A DNA stretch of 31,782 nt from a virus, in IMG/VR virus record IMGVR_UViG_3300046170_000064, positions 1 through 31,782 of that record, one strand, 5' to 3'. Below are positions 15,936 to 23,622 of this stretch, piece by piece. Position 1 is the first letter of the stretch, and each line of letters opens with the position of its first letter. Position numbers and translations under genes: made by a program. Under the pieces are notes generated by a model. The model saw nothing but the letters and a program-made list of their open reading frames with translations. It had not been told where the DNA came from and did not search any database.

Positions 15936-16349
15936 TTAGCTTGGTGTTGTATCACTTACATAGGTTAATACTGAATAGTTGAAAACAGCATTTGCTGAAT
16001 CACTAATACATTCTATCATTAAAGCGTTTGTTGCTGAACCATCATAATCATTACCACCTAGCTTGTTAAAGGTTTCACTTGTTGCAGCGTCAGAATCTAA
16101 AGTAATTGTCTGCGCTCCAGTCAAATTATGAATGGTCAAAACTTGTCCAGTTTTATAGTTTGTGAAATCAAACTCAATAGCACCAGTTAAGCTTGAACCC
16201 ATGACAAAATTTGTAGCACTAGACCAATCTACGGAAACAGCGCCAGTATAGGTCGTAATGCTTCCAGTAGCTGTATATCTATTTTCTAAGTGGTTATGTT
16301 TAACGGTATCGTCTGTTAAAACGTCTCCAGTTACTTTTGTTATTGCCAT
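15936..16349 (-). CDS. Small tail fibre-associated structural protein
   Basis: This 137-residue, Thr/Asp/Ser-rich beta protein begins AITKVTGDVLTDDTVKHNHL, like the N-terminal pieces of marine phage fibres. The rest (FDFTNYKTGQVLTIHNLTGA) looks like a compact beta domain. It has no cysteine pair, membrane segment or enzymatic motif. Placement in the fibre cluster suggests a virion component; the precise role is unknown. Confidence 0.65.
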   Translation of the reverse strand: MAITKVTGDVLTDDTVKHNHLENRYTATGSITTYTGAVSVDWSSATNFVMGSSLTGAIEFDFTNYKTGQVLTIHNLTGAQTITLDSDAATSETFNKLGGNDYDGSATNALMIECISDSANAVFNYSVLTYVSDTTPS

Positions 16350-16362
16350 ATCTTATTTTTTA

Positions 16363-16370
16363 CAAATTTA
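16363..16370 (-). promoter_or_regulatory. Candidate late promoter -7 box (fibre genes)
   Basis: TAAATTTG on the minus strand lies 13 bases before the ATG at 16349. No good -33 TTG is seen at 17-20 bases upstream, so strength is doubtful, but the same box recurs at other late genes. Confidence 0.5.
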
Positions 16371-16375
16371 CAAAA

Positions 16376-16723
16376 TTAAGGTTTATTAGGTTTTGTTGCG
16401 GGAAAGTCATCTGTAGCTGTCCAGTCTCTTAATGTTTGTCTGTATGTTATCCAAGTATCTCTGTTTGGGTAGTCGCTTAGAGGTATAATAAAATCTGTAT
16501 CTTTCAGTTCATTGTTTCTCCACCCCCTACCATCAGCTTCGAGTTCTTCGGTTGTAGGTACATAAACGCTAAAGCCATCGTCTTGACTATATAAATCACC
16601 AATGCCAAAATTGCCTTGTATTTCAACCCAATTACCTTTAAATCCACCGATATGGGTTTCTTCCATATTTTGCAAAGCGACTATTACTCCGTCTTGTACT
16701 CTTCCGTATAAATTAATTGCCAT
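16376..16723 (-). CDS. Tail fibre/tail assembly chaperone-like protein (APC type)
   Basis: The C-terminus of this 115-residue protein (TWITYRQTLRDWTATDDFPA, then TKPNKP) matches the pattern of phage tail assembly chaperones that accompany fibre genes, where WxxYRQxLRD is typical. The N-terminus (AINLYGRVQDGVIVALQNME) is similar to marine phage fibre-associated proteins. It probably assists folding of an adjacent fibre protein, such as the glycine-rich adhesin encoded next to it. Confidence 0.7.
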   Translation of the reverse strand: MAINLYGRVQDGVIVALQNMEETHIGGFKGNWVEIQGNFGIGDLYSQDDGFSVYVPTTEELEADGRGWRNNELKDTDFIIPLSDYPNRDTWITYRQTLRDWTATDDFPATKPNKP

Positions 16724-16732
16724 AATTGTTTT

Positions 16733-17767
16733 TTAAAAATATAATAAAATTGCTCCATCACTTCCTAGAAATCCGTTGCTTACGCCTGTACCTCCGTGTC
16801 CATATCCGTGAACTGCAGATGTATTTCCTCCACCCCACTGATAGCCATAACCAGAATACGAATTTCTAAAAGAATTATTTGACGCACCTACTCCATATCC
16901 ATTCACACCTGTTCCTGCAGGTACATAGGGGCTATGTCCCCAAGCTCCATATCCTGCTGAGTTGCTTCCATCTGCAGTAGTTAAAGATAATCCTCCCGAA
17001 ATCGTTGACTGCCTATCTGCGCCTGTCGCTTCATTATCATATCCAGACCCACCATCTGAACCAATATAAGGTGCGCCTGTTCCGATTGTCAATATTAAAT
17101 CTGTTGAAGCATTTGAAATAATTGCAGTTCCTTGTATTATTTTCCCACCTCTAGCAGAACCATTGCTAGCATTGGTCATTCCTCCACCACCTATCATAAA
17201 GAAACCAATTGAATCCCCATCGGACAATCCTAAATCAGTTGCAGGGTTTACTGTGAAACTAGTACTTGTAAATAGAGGAATTGCATCACCAGTTCCTAAG
17301 TTATTTATAGCACCCGCTGAAAACGCACCTTGTGGGTTAGTTGAATAACTAAAAACTAAAGAGCTATTTGAATCAGCGTATGTAAACTCTGGATGTGAGG
17401 ATATTACAGAGGGTACCTGCATTTGATTATTATTAATACCACCAGCAGAAAACCTAACCTTCCCACCAGCATAAAAATTTGCTGGTATTACAGCACCTAC
17501 ATTTAAAGCAGTTGAAGAATTAAATCTTAGATTCTTAATAGTATAAGTTGAGGGAGCGGCAGAAATAGATTGAGCTGGTTGGTCATAAATTAAATCAAAA
17601 ACAGTACCAGCACTACCGTCTGTAACTAAACTACCACTATTATTACTTAAAGCATTTAATTTGTGTGTTGAGTCATTTAAAGCCCTAGAAGTTGAATATT
17701 TATTCATCTTAGTAAAACCTCCTCCTCCAGAAGCTGGTGCTGGAAAAAAACTTGAAAAATTAGCCAT
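16733..17767 (-). CDS. Glycine-rich tail fibre tip/adhesin-like protein
   Basis: The C-terminal half of this 344-residue protein is extremely rich in Gly, Ser, Asn and Tyr (GYGAWGHSPYVPAGTGVNGY, later YGYQWGGGN and GYGHGGTGVSNG) and ends in GSDGAILLYF, a common ending of phage tip proteins. Glycine-rich loops of this kind form receptor-contact surfaces in adhesins such as gp38 of Salmonella phage S16. The N-terminus begins FFPAPASGGGGFTKMN. It is a good candidate for the host-range determinant, but this is inferred from composition and context. Confidence 0.7.
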   Translation of the reverse strand: MANFSSFFPAPASGGGGFTKMNKYSTSRALNDSTHKLNALSNNSGSLVTDGSAGTVFDLIYDQPAQSISAAPSTYTIKNLRFNSSTALNVGAVIPANFYAGGKVRFSAGGINNNQMQVPSVISSHPEFTYADSNSSLVFSYSTNPQGAFSAGAINNLGTGDAIPLFTSTSFTVNPATDLGLSDGDSIGFFMIGGGGMTNASNGSARGGKIIQGTAIISNASTDLILTIGTGAPYIGSDGGSGYDNEATGADRQSTISGGLSLTTADGSNSAGYGAWGHSPYVPAGTGVNGYGVGASNNSFRNSYSGYGYQWGGGNTSAVHGYGHGGTGVSNGFLGSDGAILLYF

Positions 17768-17787
17768 ATTATTTTATTTATTTATTA

Positions 17788-20367
17788 TTATGCTGCCGTC
17801 CCTTCGACGCCTATTAAAATCCATCCTTGAGCTGCACCCGAGTAAATCATCTCAAAACCAGCGTTTAATTTATCTAGCGTCAAGTCTGCTGTTGCTCCCA
17901 TAATTTTTTCACTATTTCTAGCAATAGTTGCAGTTGCCACTCCAGACCTATTTGAAACTTTTACACTATCGCCAGCACTCGGTGAGGCTGGTAAGGTTAA
18001 AGTTAGCGTAGCGGTTAATACATATAAATTATTAGCTACGGCTGTAGTATTTGAAGAAATAACAGAAACCGAATAGCTTGTACTTACAGTTGAAGCTATT
18101 GTTATATTATCTCCGCTAGGCGTTACTGTTATATTACTGCCAGCTACTAGCTTAACGTCGTCAGTAAAACCATTAGTTCCAGATAGTCTTATAATAGCAT
18201 CGTTTCCGCTATCTACTGCGCCGATAGTAAAATCCCCAGAGGGTAAAAAATGCACCACCTCAATAGCTACACTATTAGCTGGAGCTGTACTAAATGTTAT
18301 CGTAGCGCCAGAAATAGAATAATTGCCTTTTGATTGATAAACGCCATTTAAAAATACTTGAGTATTATTTTCAGCACTAATATTATTTGATAAATCAAAA
18401 GTAACGTCTGACCCATCCCCAGTAAATGCATCAACCTCGACAGAGCCAGCCATGCTTGTTATATGTATAACCTCAATATTTGCAGTTCCAGAAGCTGGAG
18501 CTGTGCTAAAGGTTAAAGTAGTTCCGCTTACAGAAAAATTACCTTTAGACTGATAAACCCCATCTATATAAATCTGTAAATTATTTTCAGAGGCGCAAGT
18601 AGTGCTAAGAGTAAAAGCTGTGGTCGAATTATTACCGTTAAAAGTTTGTTGTTCTACAGCTAAAGTACCTCCACCACCGCCTCCAATTTCTCCCCATTCA
18701 CTGGTATAACCTTCAAACTTTCCGTCTGTAGAATTATATCTAAACATCCCAGCCGCTGGGCTACTAGGTCTTTGCCCAGTTGTACCAGCTGGCACCCCTA
18801 ACGATTCAGTACCGTCTAATTGAATATTATCTACAATTTTAGCAGCCGTAACTTGGTTATCCCCTATGTGAGCGGTATCTATTGAGCCATCTACATAATT
18901 GTCTGAGTTAACAGAGTTTATAGCTAAATGTTCATTGTCAATACTACCAGCTGCATAATGTTCGGAGTTAATAGAGTCGTCGGCTATCTTTGTGCCATCA
19001 ACTGCATCCGCTGCTAGTTGAGCAGTGCCTACTCCTCCATTTGTAATCTGTACATCGTTAGCGTTTACAGTTATACCAGTTCCAGCCCCTACTGCTAAGG
19101 AAGCGTCTCCAGAAGTAGCGTCGCCAGTTAATCCAGCTCCAGCTACTATTCCAGTAATATCACCGTCAAATTTTTCCTCCCAAGTAAACCCAGTACTAGA
19201 TGAGTCGTAAGTTAAAACATAGCCGTCAGTTGGAGTATTTGTAGCATTTAAATGAGGCTCGTCTATTGAGGCGTCAGCTAAATGCTCAGAATCTACAGCG
19301 TCGTCTGCAATCTTAGAGCTATTGATAGCATCTGCGGCAATTTTAGCAGTTGTTACTTGATTATCCGCTATATGTTCGGTATCTATTGCGCCAGCCGCTA
19401 AATGTTCAGAGTTTATAACGTCATCGGCTATCTTAGCCGCAGTAACCGAATCCGCTGCAAGCATTCCAGTCTCAACCGCTCCAGAGCCTATTGTAGTAGC
19501 TCCAGCGCTTGAAATAGTAATGTCTCCAGTTACAGTAACATTATCAAAATCAGTACCGTTAGAAACTAAAATATCTCCAGCGTTGGCAGCGGTTAAATTG
19601 TCGTCAAATTGAGCCATTTTGATAGCAGTTACTGCATCCGATTGAATGGCTCCAGTACCTACTAAATTACTTAAATCAGTTGCTATAGTTGTACCAGAAA
19701 TAGTTATACCAGTTCCAGCGGTTAGCTCGTCTTGTTTTGCGTTTATTTGTGTCTGTATTGCTGAGGTAACTCCATCAACAAAATTAAGTTCAGCTGTCGA
19801 TAATGTAGCGCCATCTAAAATATTTAATTCGGCTGGGTCTGCGGTAACTCCTAAATTAGTTAAGCCGTTTGTTTTTTGTGTCGATGTTAGACCTTGACTA
19901 TTAACGTCAATTCTAAGGCGGTTACCTAAAGCGGTGTTTACCGTAGTTGAAAAGTTAGCGTCGTCTCCTAAAGCTGCAGCTAATTCGTTAAGCGTATCTA
20001 AAGCAGTTGGGCTTGAGTCTATTAAGTTAGTTATTTGAGTATCTACATAATCTTTTACAGCTGCATTACTGGGTACTTTAGTATCTGAGTCATTTGAACC
20101 AATGCCAGAATTTTCTAAAGTCAAAGTAACTACAGCGCCATTAGCTAAAAGTAATTGTGTCGAAGTTCCGCCAGTTTTTATAATACTAGCTCCAGTAATA
20201 TTACCGTCAGCGGTTAAAGCTCCAGTATTATTAATTGAAATATTTATGTCATTACCAACTCCATCAGTAAGCTCTATATTCGAAGAGCCTACAGCTGCAT
20301 TATTAGACGTTTTTATTAGACCGTCGTAGGTATCTTTTATTTTAGTTCCGCTTAAAGTAGTACCCAT
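17788..20367 (-). CDS. Long tail fibre protein with tandem repeats
   Basis: This 859-residue fibre starts with MGTTLSGTKIKDTYDGLIKT, a frequent start of marine phage fibres. The middle (about 300-550) has many short repeats of the form xIADDxINSEHLAAGxID and xVTxAKIAADAINSSKIADD. Residues about 572-712 hold two tandem 65-70 residue units that share IDGVYQSKGNFSVSG or LNGVYQSKGNYSISG followed by FSTAPA. The C-terminus is another beta domain (TLTLPASPSAGDSVKVSNRS). It probably forms a trimeric shaft with a binding tip. Confidence 0.8.
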   Translation of the reverse strand: MGTTLSGTKIKDTYDGLIKTSNNAAVGSSNIELTDGVGNDINISINNTGALTADGNITGASIIKTGGTSTQLLLANGAVVTLTLENSGIGSNDSDTKVPSNAAVKDYVDTQITNLIDSSPTALDTLNELAAALGDDANFSTTVNTALGNRLRIDVNSQGLTSTQKTNGLTNLGVTADPAELNILDGATLSTAELNFVDGVTSAIQTQINAKQDELTAGTGITISGTTIATDLSNLVGTGAIQSDAVTAIKMAQFDDNLTAANAGDILVSNGTDFDNVTVTGDITISSAGATTIGSGAVETGMLAADSVTAAKIADDVINSEHLAAGAIDTEHIADNQVTTAKIAADAINSSKIADDAVDSEHLADASIDEPHLNATNTPTDGYVLTYDSSSTGFTWEEKFDGDITGIVAGAGLTGDATSGDASLAVGAGTGITVNANDVQITNGGVGTAQLAADAVDGTKIADDSINSEHYAAGSIDNEHLAINSVNSDNYVDGSIDTAHIGDNQVTAAKIVDNIQLDGTESLGVPAGTTGQRPSSPAAGMFRYNSTDGKFEGYTSEWGEIGGGGGGTLAVEQQTFNGNNSTTAFTLSTTCASENNLQIYIDGVYQSKGNFSVSGTTLTFSTAPASGTANIEVIHITSMAGSVEVDAFTGDGSDVTFDLSNNISAENNTQVFLNGVYQSKGNYSISGATITFSTAPANSVAIEVVHFLPSGDFTIGAVDSGNDAIIRLSGTNGFTDDVKLVAGSNITVTPSGDNITIASTVSTSYSVSVISSNTTAVANNLYVLTATLTLTLPASPSAGDSVKVSNRSGVATATIARNSEKIMGATADLTLDKLNAGFEMIYSGAAQGWILIGVEGTAA

Positions 20368-20381
20368 ATTTAAATTTTATA

Positions 20382-20409
20382 CAAATTTACAAATTAAATT
20401 TCGTTCCAA
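20382..20409 (-). promoter_or_regulatory. Late promoter for the long tail fibre gene
   Basis: On the minus strand TTG (20407-20409), a 17-base spacer and TAAATTTG (20382-20389) fit the Bacteroidota -33/-7 promoter. The box is 14 bases before the ATG at 20367. Confidence 0.7.
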
Positions 20410-20528
20410 TTATCGTTAGCGCCATTCCAATTTTTGTCGGTTTCATTCCAAAGGGCATCTATAAATTTTTTAATCCTATTTCTTGCTTTTTGAATTTGTT
20501 TTACAACGTTTGTGCCTATAGAAATCAT
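20394..20528 (-). CDS. Small hypothetical protein with Trp-Asn repeats (44 aa)
   Basis: This frame fills the gap before the long fibre gene. Its ATG overlaps the upstream stop as ATGA, and its end overlaps the fibre promoter. The N-terminal half is a basic helix (VVKQIQKARNRIKKFIDALW); the second half has a triple WNxxxxNW-like repeat (LWNETDKNWNGANDNWNEI). The function is unknown; the repeat and coupling suggest it is a real gene. Confidence 0.6.
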   Translation of the reverse strand: MISIGTNVVKQIQKARNRIKKFIDALWNETDKNWNGANDNWNEI

Positions 20529-20812
20529 TTTCTAATATAACAAATGACTTTTCCTTTGCTTATTGATATAGTTGTAAAGTCACCTACTAGAGTATGACCT
20601 TCAGAAACATCTATATTAGTTAATCCACTATCACCACCAGAGGCGTTAGAAGTTAATGTTATTGTAGTATTTTCTAATACGCTTATAGCTCCAAATTTTT
20701 CATTAGATGGCACGCTAGCAGTCCCATGATTATAGTCTAAAATTCTAAACCCATAATCTCCAAAGCTCATTCTTTGGTAAATATTTGAACTAAATAGATT
20801 TGCTGTCGGCAT
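20525..20812 (-). CDS. Small structural protein of the fibre region (95 aa)
   Basis: The product is beta-rich and Thr/Ser/Gly-rich (ISVLENTTITLTSNASGGDS and SEGHTLVGDFTTISISKGKV), typical of virion components. It is the first gene after the holin and a 29-residue basic frame, and starts the fibre block. No catalytic motif or signal peptide is seen. It may be a fibre or baseplate accessory protein. Confidence 0.6.
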   Translation of the reverse strand: MPTANLFSSNIYQRMSFGDYGFRILDYNHGTASVPSNEKFGAISVLENTTITLTSNASGGDSGLTNIDVSEGHTLVGDFTTISISKGKVICYIRK

Positions 20813-20814
20813 AA

Positions 20815-20904
20815 TTATTTCTTTTTTGCTGGTTTATTTTTCCCTTTTTTTTGCGCTCTAGTGCAATGGCTATATTTTCCTCTACGATTTAGTGCTTTAC
20901 CCAT
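20815..20904 (-). CDS. Tiny very basic protein (29 aa)
   Basis: A 29-residue frame starts in TAATG overlap with the holin stop and ends two bases before the next start. About half the residues are Lys or Arg (KKGKNKPAKKK at the end), with a single Cys-His pair in the middle. Such small basic peptides may bind nucleic acid, but no family is recognised. The overlap at the start supports it being translated. Confidence 0.5.
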   Translation of the reverse strand: MGKALNRRGKYSHCTRAQKKGKNKPAKKK

Positions 20905-21278
20905 TACTTAGATTTATCTTTTAATTTTTCAAAAGTTCTAAGTCCTCCTAGTCCTAACATACCCATTAAAACAGTAAAAAGCGAGTTAGTGTCAAACTCT
21001 ATAACCTTTATATCAGTATAAGATAAAAGCAAAGGCATTACTATATAATGAAATGCAAAAGCTATTCCACAAACCCAACCAATAAAAGGACGCCAGCCAG
21101 CCACAAACATACTCCTATGTTGAGCCTCAACCTTGTTAATCTCTGCTTGAAGTTCTATAAGTCTCTGAGGGTCTAACTCTTTGCCTTTAATAGCTTCTCT
21201 AATATCTAGCGCTAAGCCTCCTATATTAGAATTACCATTACTTCCTTTTCCTATTAAACCCAGTAAAAACTTAATCAT
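20904..21278 (-). CDS. Holin of the 3-TM gene-transfer-agent type
   Basis: This 124-residue protein has the family hallmark AGWRPFIGWVC at residues 60-70, preceded by an amphipathic helix with LIELQAEINKVEAQHRS and followed by two hydrophobic segments (about 66-88 and 96-115). It would form the inner-membrane lesion that frees the endolysin. It follows the M15 peptidase gene. Identification rests on the WRPFIG motif and topology. Confidence 0.8.
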   Translation of the reverse strand: MIKFLLGLIGKGSNGNSNIGGLALDIREAIKGKELDPQRLIELQAEINKVEAQHRSMFVAGWRPFIGWVCGIAFAFHYIVMPLLLSYTDIKVIEFDTNSLFTVLMGMLGLGGLRTFEKLKDKSK

Positions 21279-21304
21279 ATTTTAAAGTATTTCCAACCGT
21301 TCCG

Positions 21305-21664
21305 CTAACTATAGAGCCAAATAACATTTGGGTCTTTATTTTCTGAGGTGTCGCAATGTATAAAAGTCCGTCCGATTCCAATCCTATGTATCCCAGCGTC
21401 AAGCAATGCCTTTGTAATAATAAAGCGCTCTCTGGAATTTGTGCAATGTATGTCTGCCGCTTTCCCTTCAATATGAGCTGAGTCTGGTTTTGAGTTAGGT
21501 AGTGAGTCGTTATGGGCTTGAGTTCTAAAGCCAGAATTAATTTTAAAACTAATGCCAGCATAACCACGAGCCAAATCAAGTTTCTCCAAAAAATCCTTAT
21601 CCATTTTGGAGCCAGAGCCTTTTTCAGAGGGACAGTCAAACTCATTTAAAGTAAAAAAATTCAT
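21305..21664 (-). CDS. M15-family peptidase endolysin
   Basis: This 119-residue protein should cut peptidoglycan cross-bridges at lysis. It has the M15 zinc-site motifs SAHIEGKAADIH at 62-73 (His-64, Asp-71) and FIHCDTSE at 101-108 (His-103), plus SGFRTQAHND at 44-53. No signal peptide is present, so release depends on a holin. Its ATG overlaps the upstream small membrane protein as ATGA. A second open frame of 124 codons lies nested in the same DNA. Confidence 0.9.
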   Translation of the reverse strand: MNFFTLNEFDCPSEKGSGSKMDKDFLEKLDLARGYAGISFKINSGFRTQAHNDSLPNSKPDSAHIEGKAADIHCTNSRERFIITKALLDAGIHRIGIGRTFIHCDTSENKDPNVIWLYS

Positions 21665-21840
21665 TTCTTAATTTTCTTAATTTCTGTTTTTATATCGGTT
21701 ACAACTTCTTTAAACTTATTTTCTAATGCGTCTGGAATACCGTCCTTATCCTTGTCGGTAAATATTCCGTAAACAGTTAACGCCATCATTAAGGCAGTTA
21801 AAAACATTACTATCGAGATTATAATTATAAAAGTTTCCAT
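21661..21840 (-). CDS. Small membrane protein with acidic DxDxDG motif (59 aa)
   Basis: The N-terminal 27 residues form one transmembrane helix (FIIIISIVMFLTALMMALTV). It is followed by FTDKDKDGIPDALE, a calcium-binding-like loop as in thrombospondin type 3 repeats, then a Lys-rich helix ending in TEIKKIKK. It overlaps the endolysin start by ATGA. Position between membrane proteins and the endolysin suggests a lysis role such as an accessory holin or inner-membrane spanin-like protein; this is not proven. Confidence 0.65.
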   Translation of the reverse strand: METFIIIISIVMFLTALMMALTVYGIFTDKDKDGIPDALENKFKEVVTDIKTEIKKIKK

Positions 21841-21857
21841 ATTTATTTATTTATTTA

Positions 21858-22265
21858 TTATTTATTATTTGGCTGATTACGATTGTCGTCGAAATCCATG
21901 GCGGCCTTAAGGATTATTTTATCCATCATATTATCCTGGTTTTGTAGCATTTCTCTTTGTAGATTTATAACCATTTCTTCTAGCCTATCTTTAGCATCTA
22001 CAAGCATCTGTATTTGATGCTCTTTTTTTTCTAATGTAGATTTTAAAGCGTTTACATCGTCTGGGATTGTGCCACTGATAGCGCTTATTAAAACTGGTAT
22101 TGAAGCAGCTATTGAACCAATTAACATAAGTACGATTTCTTTATTAGATTCTAATACTGGAAACTGTATTAATGTGATTATAATACCGACTATAAATAGA
22201 AACACAAATAAACTACCTGCATAGCTTCTTATTGATTTAGCCGCTCCATTAGATGGTAGTTTCAT
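21858..22265 (-). CDS. Membrane protein with coiled-coil tail, lysis cassette (135 aa)
   Basis: Two transmembrane segments (about residues 16-36 and 44-66) are followed by a coiled coil (ALKSTLEKKEHQIQMLVDAK, then RLEEMVINLQREML). This could be a holin or an inner-membrane spanin-like protein; coiled coils after a membrane anchor are common in spanins. Gene position next to the endolysin supports a lysis link. The leader to the following gene carries TAAA tandem repeats. No specific family recognised. Confidence 0.65.
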   Translation of the reverse strand: MKLPSNGAAKSIRSYAGSLFVFLFIVGIIITLIQFPVLESNKEIVLMLIGSIAASIPVLISAISGTIPDDVNALKSTLEKKEHQIQMLVDAKDRLEEMVINLQREMLQNQDNMMDKIILKAAMDFDDNRNQPNNK

Positions 22266-22270
22266 AATTT

Positions 22271-22417
22271 CTATTTTTTTAATTTATCTTTTATTTGTAA
22301 TAGAGTCCATACTAATGAAGCTATTAATACTAATGTACTTAAAACCATATTTATATTTATTAGACTAAAGCTTACAGCGCCCACATTAATCAACCAAAGT
22401 CTAATATTTTCTCCCAT
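22271..22417 (-). CDS. Small membrane protein (48 aa)
   Basis: This 48-residue product has one hydrophobic helix (MVLSTLVLIASLVWTLLQI) before a short basic tail (KDKLKK). It lies in the 152-base gap between the tail-completion gene and the two-TM protein, with 2 and 5 bases of spacing to its neighbours. It joins the set of small membrane proteins of the lysis cassette, but has no recognisable motif. Confidence 0.55.
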   Translation of the reverse strand: MGENIRLWLINVGAVSFSLININMVLSTLVLIASLVWTLLQIKDKLKK

Positions 22418-22419
22418 TT

Positions 22420-22857
22420 TTATATTTTTTCCACTCTGTTAGATATTTCAATAATAGCTCTGAAATAGGTTTTGTCTTGTAGGTCATCTTCAAAATAAGT
22501 AGTATTCTCATTCACGCAAGTTATAACCTTAAAATTATCTGAGCTTAAGTCATAATATCCAGAGGCTCTAGTTCTTATTAAATTTAAAATACTTGAGACG
22601 ATTTGATTAGTCTGCAACTCTCCGCCGTCGTCAGCATCAAAAGAATTTACTACCTCTATTTTTGTAATACATTCACTAATAAAACTGGTAGTATTCTGAT
22701 TTATCTCGTTATTACTTAATGAGCTGACTTTTATATAAGGCTCTGAAGCGCTAGACGGCACTCTATTATAAATTGGTACCACAGAGCCATTCAAACTAAT
22801 TTGATTCGTTAGACGGCTTATAATTGCCTTTCTAATAAAATGTAACGCCTCAATCAT
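22420..22857 (-). CDS. Tail completion/terminator-like protein
   Basis: This 145-residue protein occupies the tail-terminator position after the gp10-like gene. The start (IEALHFIRKAIISRLTNQI), the strand PYIKVSSLSN in the middle, and a late segment with FRAIIEISNRVEKI resemble the DUF3168/gpU-like tail completion fold that caps the tube. The identification is by position and secondary-structure pattern, not by a diagnostic motif. Its ATG overlaps the upstream stop by ATGA. Confidence 0.65.
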   Translation of the reverse strand: MIEALHFIRKAIISRLTNQISLNGSVVPIYNRVPSSASEPYIKVSSLSNNEINQNTTSFISECITKIEVVNSFDADDGGELQTNQIVSSILNLIRTRASGYYDLSSDNFKVITCVNENTTYFEDDLQDKTYFRAIIEISNRVEKI

Positions 22858-23303
22858 TTAGTAGTTTTTTTAATTGTTTTATCTAGTCGGTCTAGTAATT
22901 TTTTTAATTCAATTCTAACAGAGCTAAAGAAAAAGGGTCGAGCTGGTAAGTTAACCTCTTTAATGCCTTTGCCTTTAAATTGCATTGCATAAGAAGCTGG
23001 TAAACCTAAATCTGTTAAATCTTCTAAATCCACGAGCCGACCAGTTCCAAATTCTACATAAGGCGCATAATTAGCCTTAGCTTTTATAAAACCTTTTTTA
23101 TTTGACGCTCCAGCTACTATACTCTGCTTCAGCGTACCTCCAAACTTTTGACCAACCACGACGCTTGACTTCATTCTCTCAGCGCCTTTAAAAATAGTTT
23201 TACCTATTTCATTAGATAGCTCTTGACTAGATAATTTTTTTAATTTATTTAATTTTCTAGTTAACCTATTAAGGTCGCTTTTATTTAATTTTACGTTAAC
23301 CAA
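22854..23303 (-). CDS. HK97 gp10-like tail-completion protein
   Basis: Family features in this 149-residue protein are a helical N-terminus (LNRLTRKLNKLKKLSSQELS), KGAERMKSSV, YAPYVEFGTGRL and LPARPFFFSSV near the end. It joins the head connector to the tail. The order connector, adaptor, gp10, tail completion is the normal HK97-type arrangement. Confidence 0.85.
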   Translation of the reverse strand: MVNVKLNKSDLNRLTRKLNKLKKLSSQELSNEIGKTIFKGAERMKSSVVVGQKFGGTLKQSIVAGASNKKGFIKAKANYAPYVEFGTGRLVDLEDLTDLGLPASYAMQFKGKGIKEVNLPARPFFFSSVRIELKKLLDRLDKTIKKTTK

Positions 23304-23622
23304 TTTTAGTAGCTTTTATAGTTGTATAATATTTATGTACTGAATCGAAAATATTATTTATTCTATAGTCACCAGTCACGCCATTGACTGCTAAAATATC
23401 TGTGTTTAAAATAGTGTCAGCTGTTTTTTTTCTAACAGTCAATTCAATTTCTAAATACTGTTGGCGCTTTCCATTCTCTTGAACTATTTCGCCTTTTGTT
23501 TCAGATTTATGCGCCCATATAGTTGAGTTTACAGCAACCGTTGAGGTTGTTCCGCCATAAGAATCTGAGCTTTTTGTTAGGCGTTTAACGTCTATTCTAG
23601 TATTTAATCTTCCAGAATTCAT
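23296..23622 (-). CDS. Head-tail adaptor/stopper (SPP1 gp16-like)
   Basis: The product has the typical opening GRLNTRIDVKRLTKSSDSYG, GGTTSTVAVNSTIWAHKSET, and a middle with QYLEIELTVRKKT, as in the Phage_H_T_join family. It stacks under the connector and helps keep DNA inside the filled head. It overlaps gp10 by 8 bases and the connector gene by one base. Confidence 0.85.
   Translation of the reverse strand: MNSGRLNTRIDVKRLTKSSDSYGGTTSTVAVNSTIWAHKSETKGEIVQENGKRQQYLEIELTVRKKTADTILNTDILAVNGVTGDYRINNIFDSVHKYYTTIKATKIG

Noticed and set aside
17788-20367. Repeated short segments in the long fibre gene as a possible CRISPR array.
   Set aside because: The repeats are degenerate, of codon-length units within one open frame, and have no regular spacers.
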